From: Anaeromyces robustus | Lineage: Eukaryota; Neocallimastigomycota; Neocallimastigomycetes; Neocallimastigales; Neocallimastigaceae | Assembly: GCA_002104895.1 (NCBI GenBank) | Contig: MCFG01000103.1 | Location: forward strand, 142,501 to 176,782 | Reading direction: 5' to 3' | DNA: 34,282 nucleotides | Shown here: piece after piece, positions 14,699 to 25,919 of the stretch | Position numbering within the stretch: the stretch's first letter is position 1 | Layout of the letters: each line of letters opens with the position of its first letter | Program-made: the position numbers and the translations under genes | The notes under the pieces: generated by a model | Told to the model about the DNA's origin: nothing | Seen by the model: the letters and a program-made list of their open reading frames with translations, nothing else | The model's database searches: none

Positions 14699-14710
14699 TT
14701 ACTCCTATCT
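14699..14710 (-). repeat. Target-site duplication, 5' side of truncated LINE
   Basis: This second exact copy of TTACTCCTATCT abuts the truncated 5' end of the LINE at 14698. Confidence 0.92.
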
Positions 14711-15075
14711 GAATAATTACTTACTAAACTATTAAAAACTATCATCTAAAATTTTTAAATTACATACACAAATAATAAAAGTATATATATTATATATTCT
14801 TTTTTTCTTTTATTTCAATTTATTTGAAAAAATTATTTATCTATTATTCAAGTATATTGTTTGTCTGCTGTTTTAATTTATACACATCAAAGAAATGACT
14901 ATTTCAAAAAGAAAATAAAAATAAAAATAACAATAAAAAATAAAAAATAAAAAATAAAAAAAAAATAAAAATACTATTTTTTTATACTATTTATAATATT
15001 TCATTTTTATTTATTTTTATTTTTTATTTTATCTTTTTTTTTTTATTATTATTATATTTTATAAAGTAACTATTT

Positions 15076-15330
15076 ATTTTATTTTATTTTATTCAATTTT
15101 ATTTTATTTTATTTTATTTTATTTTATTTTATTTTATTTTATTTTATTTTATTTAATTTTATTTTATTTTATTTTATTTTATTTTATTTAATTTTATTTT
15201 ATTTTATTTTATTTTATTTTATTTTATTTTATTTTATTTTATTTTATTTTATTTTATTTTATTTTATTTTATTTTATTTTATTTTATTTTTATTTTATTT
15301 TATTTTTATTTTATTTTAATTTATTTTATT
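15076..15330. repeat. (TTTTA)n pentanucleotide array
   Basis: About 50 copies of ATTTT, interrupted only by a few CAATTTT/TTAATTTT variants and, near the right end, T insertions. It fills most of the gap between the old LINE fragment and the secreted-protein gene. 14760-15075 is further A/T-rich sequence with AAAATA runs and no gene. Confidence 0.95.
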
Positions 15331-15561
15331 TCATTTTAATCTATTTTATCTTTTTATTTTGTATTTTGTTTTTGTTTTTTTATAATATTGTATTTCTTTA
15401 TAATATTATTATTATAAATATATATCACAAATAGTTTTTCCTATTTTTTAATAAATTAAATTATAATATAAAATAATATAACTTTGGATATAATATAAAT
15501 AATATAATGTATAAAATATATTATTTATTAATATATATATTATGTAATAATTATTTTAATC

Positions 15562-16848
15562 TCAGAATATAAAAATTGTTATTATAAATGGAGTAAATAT
15601 TGACATAATAGTTTTACTAATTCTTGTAAAACTTGTACTTATAGCATCATGTGGAATAACACCTTCTGGCCATTCAATTTCAATATCTAATTTTGAATCA
15701 TTTATATCAGCACCTAATGCAACCCATGCCTTTTCACCATAAATATCAACATTCCTTGCAAGATATTTATCCTTCCATAAACAATGACCAATTGGACAAA
15801 AATCAACGATATAAGCTTCAATAGAAAATTTTGGCTTTTTCTTATTTCTTATTTTAATACTTTTCCAACAAACATCTTCTTTATTCCATACAGCAGCTGA
15901 AACAGCAACAGTATAAGCCTTTGGCCATATAGTTTTTTCATGATTAGCAATATTTGCTATATTATATATAATATAAATTATATTTATAACATATATAATT
16001 ATATTTAGTTTTAATCTATTAACTTTAGTCTAAATAATATATATATTATTATTAGAATATTTACGTGATGGATTAAGACCCTGATCTAAAATTTTATTCC
16101 ATTGTGGATCACCACCTGGTCTACCATCTGAACAACCTACACCAACATCATTTGGTTGATAACCAACCTCTGAGAAATGAGGATTTGATGGAAATGGGCC
16201 TTAAATTATTTTGAATTTAGCATACAATTAATTAAATGTGATATATAAAATTAATAATCCAAAAATATTGAAAAAAAAAATATATATGTATATATATATA
16301 AAAGTATTTTATATTATTATATATATGGATATAATTAATTATAATTAACAGAATTATAAAAATAATTTATTTTTTATTTTACCATAATGTGTTCCATAAC
16401 CACTAGTCCAATTAATTGGTTTTTCAATACCTATTTCTTCTAAAGTAGAATTATCATAAGTATGATTTAAAGTTGAATTTTTTGATGATGAATCTGCCCC
16501 ATTAATAGCCTCATTGGAATTATTTTCATATATTGAGGTGGTAAATGAAGATCTAGTAGTTGTAAAATAACCTGTGGTTGCTGTATATGGAATTGTTCTA
16601 GTATATTGTGGGTTTCTAGTTCTATTAATAGTTCCAAACCTCGTAGTTTTTACTATTGAGCCATATCCATTATTATTGCCATTATTATTTACATTTCCAT
16701 TATTATTTCCATTTCCATTATTACTTCCATTAACATTTCCATTTACTGGAGAATTATATCCATTTTCATATTCATTTTGACCATTACAAAGTTGAATAAG
16801 TAATACAAAAAATAAATTAACTATATAATATTTACCAAGATTGTTCAT
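15562..16848 (-). CDS. Secreted DPBB (barwin/expansin-like) protein, putative GPI anchor
   Basis: Exons (minus): 16848-16383, 16199-16065 and 15956-15562, joined in phase by GT..AG introns of 183 and 108 bases into 331 residues. I chose the Met at 16848 because it starts a clean signal peptide (LFFVLLIQLCNG, cleavage near residue 23). The in-frame Met at 16887 would put a charged stretch in front. Residues 24-145 form a Gly/Asn-rich then Thr/Ser-rich linker with several N-glycosylation sequons. From the WTSGYGTHYGG motif (about 147-157) to about 300 the protein resembles double-psi beta-barrel domains of the barwin/EG45/expansin type: GVGCSDGRPGG, Cys230, and IVDFCPIGHC (Cys254, Cys259). The last ~20 residues are hydrophobic after a short spacer and end without a charge, as in GPI-attachment signals. 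A cell-wall or plant-wall role is plausible, but enzymatic activity cannot be claimed. The N-terminal region is low in complexity. Confidence 0.8.
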
Positions 16849-16904
16849 TGTTATGTATTTTATATTATATTTACTATGAAATCTCAAATTATTTTTTATT
16901 TTAA

Positions 16905-17012
16905 TTATTATTATTTATTTATTTTTTATTATTTATTATTAATGATTTATGATTTACTATTTACTATTTATTATTTATTATTTATTATTTATTATTTATT
17001 ATTTATTATTAT
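16905..17012. repeat. Imperfect heptamer (TTATTTA)n array
   Basis: Repeated TATTTATTATTTATTA units with TACTATT variants. The array lies about 60 bp upstream of the chosen start of the DPBB gene, on its promoter side. Confidence 0.8.
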
Positions 17013-18305
17013 TTATTTGCTAATTTTTCTTTTTGCTTTTAACGTTTCACTTTTTACTTTTAATTTCTTGGATAATTTTTCTTAAAAATTAATAAATTTT
17101 AAGAAAAAAATCAAAATTTTTAGTTGAAGAAAAAATATAATAAATGTTTAAATATACTTTCTTTCAAAATATATATATATATATTTTATATAGTAAATAT
17201 CTATTAATATTAATTAAAAGTAATTGAAAAGGCGTTGATTATTATGTTGTCATTGATATAATGATTTTTATATTTTAATTAAATATAAAAAGAAAAATAA
17301 TTTAATCCATTAAATGTATATTCAATAATAATTTTAGATTATGTATTAATTAATTAAAAATAATATAAAATTATCAATATTAATGATTCAAAATTTTTAA
17401 AATGTATTTTTAAATATATGTTTAACAACGTTGATATAATCCAAGTGAAATTAATTTAATATAAAATAAAATATAAATAAAAATAAATTATTAGGACATA
17501 TAAAATTTCATATTTTAATATAATAAAAAAATAAATAAATTTATTATATTTTCTATATTAATATCTATATTACTTACAGTAAACATTTTATTACATTTGA
17601 ACTTTCAAATGTTTCAAATTTTTAAAATTCCTCTGTTCTATTTTATTATTTTTTAAATAATTTTGTAAAAGATTTTTTTATTTATATAAATTTTATTTTT
17701 AAAAAAGTTTTGTGAAACGTAAAAAAAATTTTTTTTTTCAATTATGTAATATTATAAATTTTTTTTTTTGTTTTGTTTTTATTTTATTATTTATAAATTT
17801 TAATTATTATTAATATTAAATAATATTATTATATATTATTTATTTATTATTTATAAATATATTAATATATTAATATTAATATAATGCCAATCAAACTATT
17901 TATGTTATTAAGCAAATGATATACAAAAAATTATTAGTTTATAAAAATTTTTATTATTTTATTATTATTATTATTATTATTAAGAATTATTAAGATATGA
18001 TAATATATGATAATAAAATAATATTAAACATTATTATTTAATATAATTTAATAACTTTAATTATTATTAATTTTTATATAGGTTAGATTATTAAAGTTGA
18101 TTAATTAATTGTTAATAGGGATTAGATTATGATTATAAAAGGAATTTTATTACTTATATAATTAATATAAATAAAAAATTTTTTTTTTTTCGCTTTTTCC
18201 TTTTTTCAATGAATGAACCATTTTATCATTTTATTAATATGTTTATATTAAAATATTGTCTTTATAAGATATAAAAAAGAAAAAAAATTATTATAACTAA
18301 TATAT

Positions 18306-18333
18306 AATTTACATCAATTAATTGATGTAAATT
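18306..18333. repeat. Perfect 28-bp palindrome, no spacer
   Basis: AATTTACATCAATT followed directly by its exact reverse complement. The ACATC/GATGT steps make it more than an A/T coincidence. It could form a cruciform or bind a dimeric protein, but no function is visible. Confidence 0.93.
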
Positions 18334-18949
18334 TAATTATTTTGAAAATTATATAGGAATTTTTTAAACTTAAGAAGAAATGTAATTATAATTGTTTTAA
18401 GGTATATTTAAATATAATTTAAAAAGGTCAATTATTTATAAAATATTTACAAAAACAAATATATCTCTTCATTTTTAGTTAATAATTATAAATTATTTTA
18501 TTAAATTTAGTATTGAAAATTTTAAATATATAAATTGAAAAATAAAATTAATAAATAACAATATATTTATTTAAACTTAATAATATAATATTAACAATAT
18601 ATAATATATCATTGTAATATTTCATTTATTACATTAATACATTATTATAATTATATATATAAGTGTAAAAGTACTGTAAATAATATATAAAAATACCATT
18701 AATAATAAATTTTTTTATAATTATTGTTATAGTACAATATAATAGAATTATTAAATACTATTCCAATATAACTGTTATTACTAAATATAACTATGTTACA
18801 ATATTATAAATTCATTAATTATTAAATAATAAATAATAAATAATTAAAATAAAAGAATAATAATGCTTAATATTATTCTTACTAATTTAATAATTAATAT
18901 TATTATTAACGCATTCAATTATCTTGACAACATGGTTCAATGATAAAAT

Positions 18950-19970
18950 ATAAGATAAAATAAAATTGTTACTAATAGTGGGCCATTCTCTATTATATTA
19001 TAAATTCATTTCCACTTTTATACGCAATACACTTATTATTTTAGTTTCTGTTATCATTTCTCCGTCATTATTATATCTTGTTAATTTTACCATTATTATT
19101 ATAACCTGTTAATTCTTGTTTATTATGTAACATCAGTACTATATTCAATCAAATAATTTACTATTTTTTTCATTTCAAATGTTACAAGCAATACCTAAAG
19201 GTGTATAAACATTAAATTTTTAATAAAGAAATACAAGAAACGGAGTAAATATATTTTTTTTGTTTTGTTTTATTATATAAAATTACTAAAAATATAATAA
19301 ATATTTTATTTAAATAATAAATATTTTATTTAGCAAAATAAGCATTATCTTCTTGTTTAATTAAATATTTTAAAAGATATTCTTTTTTTTTTTCAAATCA
19401 TGCTCAATTAAACATATTATTTATTTACTATTATACATGCAAAGGCTAAGGATAATTTGTAGAGTAACCCTTTCTATTACCATTAAAATGAACATTAGGT
19501 TCATATTTAATTAAACATTTTACTATGGATTCATATCCATTTTTTACTGTAACAATTAAGGCGGCAAAATATCATATCAAAACTATACATTATCATAGTT
19601 ATGACTATGACCATGATTAGTTCTATATTCAATTAAACATTTCACCATGAATTCATTTTATTTTCGATTATAACAATTAAAGGCATTTTATCATGAAGAT
19701 AATATTCATATATGAGGCTAACATCTGCTTCATATTCAAGTATACACTTTGCAAGGTATTTATTAACATTCTCATATGCAAAAATTAAAAATAGATATCC
19801 CGTATCATCATTAAAATTAATGTTAGGTACATGTTCAATTAAAAAATTCTTTACAACAATTCATTCATGTTCACAAGTAATAATTAATAATTTAATTGAA
19901 TCAATATCAGCTATAAATTCAATTAAAAGAATTCATTACAATTACAAGTAATATTTAATAGTTTATTTAT
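18950..19970 (-). pseudogene. Decayed ankyrin-repeat gene
   Basis: No long frame survives, but short minus-strand stretches keep ankyrin helices and loops. Between about 19880 and 19690 they read LLIITCEHE, FLIEHVPNINFND, YLAKCILEYEADV and KMPLIVIIENK. From 19565 the reading is AALIVTVKNGYESIVKCLIK then YEPNVHFNGNRKGYST. Near 19200 it is TPLGIAC, and near 19030 IAYKSGNEFII. The order and about 33-residue spacing fit several consecutive repeats of one protein, interrupted by many stops and frame changes. Large ankyrin proteins are common in anaerobic fungi, so this is probably a dead member of such a family. The ends are approximate. The minisatellite at 20040-20369 is just upstream on the same strand and may be part of the same ancestral gene. 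Confidence 0.7.
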
Positions 19971-20039
19971 TTTTGTTATTGATAATAATAAATAACTATT
20001 ATTTTTTTTTTTGATTCGCCTTATCAATATGATTTATAA

Positions 20040-20369
20040 ATATCTTAACATTTTCATTAACAATTCTTATTATCTTTATCTTAATATTTTCATTAACAAT
20101 TCTTATTATCTCTATCTTAACATTTTCATTAACAATTCTTATTATCTCTATCTTAACATTTTCATTAACAATTCTTATTATCTCTATCTTAACATTTTCA
20201 TTAACAATTCTTATTATCTCTATCTTAACATTTTCATTTAACAATTCTTATTATCTCTATCTTAACATTTTCATTTAACAATTCTTATTATCTCTATCTT
20301 AACTTTTACATTAACAATTCTTATTATCTCTATCTTAACATTTTCATTTAACAATTCTTATTATCTCTA
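20040..20369. repeat. 36/37-bp minisatellite, nine units
   Basis: The shared core AACAATTCTTATTATCT starts at 20059, 20095, 20131, 20167, 20203, 20240, 20277, 20313 and 20350. The first units are 36 bp (12 codons, open on both strands) and three later ones are 37 bp because of an extra T. On the minus strand the unit reads NENVKIEIIRIV. There are no unique spacers between units, so it is not CRISPR-like. Confidence 0.95.
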
Positions 20370-20410
20370 ATTGAGATATAGGAGATTAATTATAATGATA
20401 ATTTAAAATT

Positions 20411-20515
20411 AATTTTATAATTAAATTATTAATATTATTTTCAATAAAATTTATACATTTAAAAGTAATTTTATAATTAAATTATTAATATTATATTCAA
20501 TAAAATTTTTATATT
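20411..20515. repeat. Tandem duplication, 56-bp period
   Basis: AATTTTATAATTAAATTATT starts at 20411 and again at 20467, each followed by the same AATATTAT.TTCAATAAAATTT stretch. It directly follows the minisatellite. Confidence 0.85.
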
Positions 20516-20679
20516 TTATTATTAATGTTGAATTTGACAAAAAAATAAATAAAATTGAAAAAATTATGAATCATAATATGATTCATATTTTAAGTTTAAA
20601 ATAAATTAAATAATACTGAATCACAAAATCTTAATAATAAATTTATAATCTTTTTAATAATAATCATATTTTTTTATAT

Positions 20680-20836
20680 TTTATTTATTTATTTACTATT
20701 TTATTTATTTATTTACTTATTATTTTATTTATTTATTTATTTATTTATTTATTATTATAATTATTATTATTATTATTATTATTTATATAATTATTATTAT
20801 TATTATTTATATTATTATTTATATTATTATTATTTA

Positions 20837-20876
<40 letters not shown>

Positions 20877-20984
20877 TATTATTATTATTATTGTTATTTT
20901 ATTATTAATATTAATATTATTAATATTATTATTATTAATTATTATTATTATTATTAATTATTATTAATATTATTATTATTATTA

Positions 20985-21040
<56 letters not shown>

Positions 21041-21140
21041 AAAATTACATATAACATTTGATATTAATTTTTTTAATATTAATGTGGTATAATAATAAAA
21101 TAATAATATTATTATTATTATTTATTTATTTATTTATTTA
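20680..21140. repeat. Compound TTTA and ATT microsatellite block
   Basis: TTTA runs (20680-20750) pass into ATT, ATTATTT and ATTAAT runs (20755-21035), with a further ATT/TTTA stretch at 21110-21140. No gene is present. Confidence 0.92.
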
Positions 21141-24100
21141 CAGAGGTGGTTTATTATGATTGAATAATCTTTTATTAACCAATAAAATCAATACAACATT
21201 TAATCCTATATTTAAAAATCTTTTTTAGTTTTTATAGTGTTTCTTTACCAATTTTAATTAATATTTGAATTTTACAAAATTTTGGTTAATTAACCTTAAT
21301 TGGAAACTTCAAAATTTTAATTTATAAAAATTTATTCAATTCTTCATCATATATTAAATAATTAGTATTTATTATTATGGATAATTATAAATAAAAGTAA
21401 ATAAGAAAATATAACATTTTATAATAAAAAGAAAAATAATAGGTAAAGAATGTTTTATTTTTTCAAAAATAAAATAAACTAAAAGAAATATTATTTATTG
21501 ATAAATTATTTTTATCAAAAGTATGTATAAATAATATAACTATTACTATATTGATAGAATCTTTTTAAATTGAGTAAATATATTAATAATAATATTCATT
21601 TAATTGCTTATTTGATTTAGCACCTAGAAAAAATATTTTTTTTAATATTTAATGAATCATAAAAAAAAATGGTTAAGTATATTCAAAATTTTTAATTATA
21701 AAAATAATTTTATTCTTTTTTATTTTTATTTTTATATATTTAGTAATATATAATAATTGATTAATTGATTAATGATGTTTCTATTTATAAATAAATCAAT
21801 TTGTAATTTAATTAAAGAATTTAACATTATGATAATTAGGAATAATTAAAAAATAAAATGAAATAAAATAAAATAAAAACTTTATAATGGAATTCTTTTT
21901 CTATTTAGAAGTTTAACATATAATATTAATTATCTATGATGTATATTTTTATGAACTCTTTAAAATATATTTAATTTTTTTATTGTTATTATTATATATG
22001 TTATTCTTTTCTATTCATTCTGTATTTTTTTTTTTCATTTTTATATTTTTACTTATTCTAATTATCATGTTTCTCTATTTTTATATTAATAATTATTATA
22101 ATTTTTATTTACATTATTATATTCTTCTATCTTCTTTTTATTCTTCTATCTTCTCTTTATTCTTATATTTTCTTTTTTCTATTTTTCTATTTTTTCTATT
22201 TTTCTATTTTTTCTATTTTTCTATTTTTTCAGTTTTTCAGTTTTTCTATTTTTCTTTAAAAGATACTATTTTAATCCTGTTCTTTATAATAATATATTAT
22301 AATATATTTATTAATTGTTACAAAATTTATTGTAGATGGTATCCAATAAAAATTTACTATGTCAAAAATTTAAAATATATTTAAATTAAAATATATTCTA
22401 TTTATTATAATATATTGTAATATAATGTATAATTTTTATTATAATTAAAATAAACTTGTTTGATGAAGAATGAATGAAATTTATTATTAATTAAAATTAT
22501 AAAAATAAGATTATTAATTATTAATAAAAAAAGGAAAATGCTTAACCGGATTTTTTTTTTTTATATTTTTAAATTTTTTATTTTTTATAATTTTTATTTT
22601 AAACTTTTATAATTCGTTTATTATTATTATATGTTATATTGTATTATATTATATTATAATTTATTATTATAGTTTATTATATTATATTATTATTATATTT
22701 ATTTTTTTTAATTATTACTCATAAAAGAGATTCTAAGTTTTAAACCCTCTTAATTAATTATAACTATTAATGATTAATAATATTTTAACAGTAATTCTTT
22801 ATTATTATAATTATTATTATTATAATTATTATTATTATATTATGCAATATTTAGAATTGTTTACTTTAAAGCTTAATTTATAATTCATATTATAATATAC
22901 GTTAATATATATCTGTAATATATTTCTTTGAATTAAATTATGACTAATAACAAATATAGTTTTATTAAAATCTATTTTGAAAAGGTGTTTAAAAACTATT
23001 GATAATTAAATTATCCATTTCATTCATTGACACATAATATTATTATATTATTATTTGTTATTCTTTTTTTTATTATTTATACTGTTTTTTGTTAATTATA
23101 AATATTGGACTTTAAATATTTAAAATTTTTTATTAACAACTGTGCCAACATTTTTAATAATATTTATAATAATACTAATAATATATTGTAAATATATCAA
23201 TCTTTAAGTTTCTATTTTTTTAATATGAATATAATTTAATTTAATTTAAACTTTTGAATATAATGTATTTCTTTCTTTCTTTTATTTTATTATTTAATCA
23301 ATATTTATATATCTATTTAAAATAAATGATATTATAATATCATATATGAAATTGAAATATTTTAGATTATTAAAATTTTAATAAAAAATAAGATATGTAA
23401 TTATGAATGAATTGTTTTTTTTTCATTATCTTTTTAATCCTATTATATGATAAATTAATTTTATAGTATTTATAATTATGGAATAATTATTTATGATTTA
23501 TGACATTTGTTTACATTTATTATATATATTAGATCTGTTTTCTTTATATGGTACTTATGTATAATTAAAATTAGAATGATATATAATGTTATATATTAAT
23601 AATGTCATATAATATATATAATTTATTATATATTATTATTGTATAATTAACTCTTTTTTTTTTATTTATTAATAACTATCGGTAAAAATTAATAAATATA
23701 TATATGAATATTGTATTATAATAATACTCTTTTTTTTTAAAAAAAAAAAATAAATCGTTAGTGTTAATTTTTTGCCTAAAAATAAACCCTTCAAGTAAAG
23801 ACATAGAGAAACGAAAAATATATCAAAAAAAAAAAAAAAAAAACAATACTAACTTTTACTAATTAAATATATATAAATAGTTTTTGAATATGATTATTTA
23901 TTTTAAAATATTTTTTTTTATAATTTTAATTATTGTTTAAGGGTAATAATATTGTAATTGTTACTTTTCTATATAATAAAAAAAAAGATAAATAAATAAA
24001 TAAATAAGATAATAAATAAATTAATTAATCAGCAAATAAATAAATATATAAATTAATAACTTAATAAATCAACGTGTCATTTGAGATTTTTTTATTAATA

Positions 24101-25919
24101 AATCTAATAAATTTTCCATAATTAGAAAATCAATAAATAAATTACAAATAATTATTTTTTAATATACACAAATCACTTTAAAACAATTAATCAGTAAAAA
24201 ATTTTATTTTATATTTATTTAATCAGTACTTTTTTATTTTATTTTTCTCTTATTTTTTTCCTTTTATCCTCAATTTTATATTGATGACTTCTTTATTTTA
24301 ATGATTATGTAAACATTTACTAAAATAATGAAGATGAAATATAATATTATTATTTTATTATTTTATTAAATTACTCTTTTTTATTTAATCACTTTGAGAA
24401 TAATTGTTATTATTAAATATGTCATTAAATAAAATAAAATAAAATAATTATTCTCAAATTTACAATTTTGTTTATATTATTATTAATATTTTACATTACT
24501 CATTGAAATATTATTTACTATTACATTAATTATTTTTGATACCTAAAAAGAAATCATTTTTTATTATTGTTAATTATATATTTAATAATATATTTTAATA
24601 TATATATCAATTTAATTTTTTTAATTATTTATATCTATTTCTATATATTTCAAATATATAGAAATAATTTTTACTAATTAGAAAAAGAAAACTGACCATT
24701 AAGATCATCACAACAGAGTAAAAAAATTTTATATTATGTGTATTATTTATTTTTAATTATTTTATTATTTATTTATTTTATAGGAACAAATTAATGAATT
24801 ATAGTTTATAAAGTTTGGTTTATTAATATATTAAAATGTAAATATATTTAATACAATATATAATATATTGAATAATATTGTATAATAAATTATAATATGT
24901 TAATTATTTATTTGGAATAATATCATTCCTTTAAATGATATATTAAATACTTTTTTTTAAATTATTAACTGATAAATAATATATTAATACATATATTAAT
25001 AATATACTATAATATAAATACTAATATACATATATATTGAGAAATATAAAACAGAATATTTTATTATTTCCATTTTTAACTATTTGTAATAATTTTATTT
25101 GATTATAAATTATTAATTAAATATTATTACAAGGTGTATTAGAGTTTATTATTCATTTTAATATTAAATAAATAATATATAAATAATATATATTAATATA
25201 TATTATTTGATATTTAAATATTAAATATAGAATATATTATAATTACATTTAATCATATAATTAATTATTTATATATTATTTTTTTCTTGTAGCTTCCATA
25301 TTATAAGTCTTATATGAAAAAATCATAATTTGTAATAGTTAAATAATGTAAGCTTTTTTTATAAAAAAAAAAAAACTATAAATATTAAAACAAAATCCTT
25401 TTTTTTTTTTTTTTTTCATTGTATTATTTTTATTTTATTTAATAATCCCATATAAAAAATAAAAACAAAATCAAAAAAAAAAGTAAATATTTAAAGATTT
25501 TCATTTTAATTTTAATATAAATAGTATTTTTTTTTTGGAGTAATATTGTTAATAAAAATTAGTGAATAATAAATAGAATTGTAAATATTAAGATAGAAAA
25601 AAATATAAAATTACAAGTATTTGGAAAACATTATAGTAGTAATATAGTAATAATAATTAGAAAGGAATATAAATAAGTGAATACACGAAAATAGATAGTT
25701 TGGAAATAATAATACAATAATTGTAGTATCAGTAAGATATTATAAATATAATAGATGATATTTTTATTTTATTTATTTGAAAGTGATAAGATTTAAACTA
25801 ACATAAATTTTTATTTATTTTTTTATTATTAATAAAAAAAAATTATTATCATTAAAATAGTTAAAAAGGGAATAATAGAAAAGAATAAATAAATAATATA
25901 TATATATATAAATACAAAA
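21141..25919. other. Noncoding gap with BiP promoter at its right end
   Basis: No gene is recognised in these 4.8 kb. A long Phe/Ile/Tyr/Leu frame at 21983-22384 comes from T-rich repeats, including TTTTTCTA units at about 22165-22260. Slightly less A/T-rich patches (22535-22555, 23760-23830, 24680-24720) match nothing I know. The last several hundred bases should hold the BiP promoter and 5' UTR. TATA-like ATATAAATA stretches occur (about 25668, 25744), but I see no perfect heat-shock or UPR element. Confidence 0.6.

Larger units (their letters stand above)
13380..14760 (-). mobile_element. Old decayed LINE C-terminal fragment, split by a younger LINE
   Basis: The sequence on both sides of the younger insertion (13662-14698) matches the C-terminal coding region of the LINE at 29.6-34.3 kb. 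Upstream, 14750-14711 reads like FNSLV followed by Ser/Asn residues. Downstream, 13649-13400 contains stretches matching FSDVPLLVRTS, the QIWS region and the VEADNSVGQDSR tail of the intact copy, all interrupted by stops. Differences from the intact copy are mostly G-to-A and C-to-T. It was therefore a minus-oriented copy, now unable to code, and older than the insertion inside it. The outer limits are approximate. I could not locate its poly(A) tail with confidence. Confidence 0.7.
16849..18949. other. Noncoding gap upstream of the secreted-protein gene
   Basis: No gene is visible. The left end should hold the promoter and 5' UTR of the DPBB gene. Otherwise there are TATTTAT runs, homopolymers (17725-17775, 18175-18200), ATT runs near 17960 and a perfect palindrome at 18306-18333. 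The open frame at 16876-17085 is repeat-derived. Confidence 0.65.

Noticed and set aside
19712-19951. Plus-strand 79-codon frame
   Set aside because: It lies opposite the ankyrin relic, and the recognisable protein signal is on the minus strand.
20040-20369. Regular ~36-bp repeats resembling a CRISPR array
   Set aside because: Units are head-to-tail without unique spacers, and the setting is a eukaryotic A/T-rich genome. It is a minisatellite.
21983-22384. 133-codon Phe/Ile/Leu/Tyr frame
   Set aside because: It comes from T-rich TTTTTCTA and similar repeats. The composition is unlike any of the real genes here.
25280-25919. Heat-shock or UPR element upstream of BiP
   Set aside because: I found no perfect GAA/TTC triple array, CAGCGTG or CCAAT-N9-CCACG. 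Partial matches are expected by chance.
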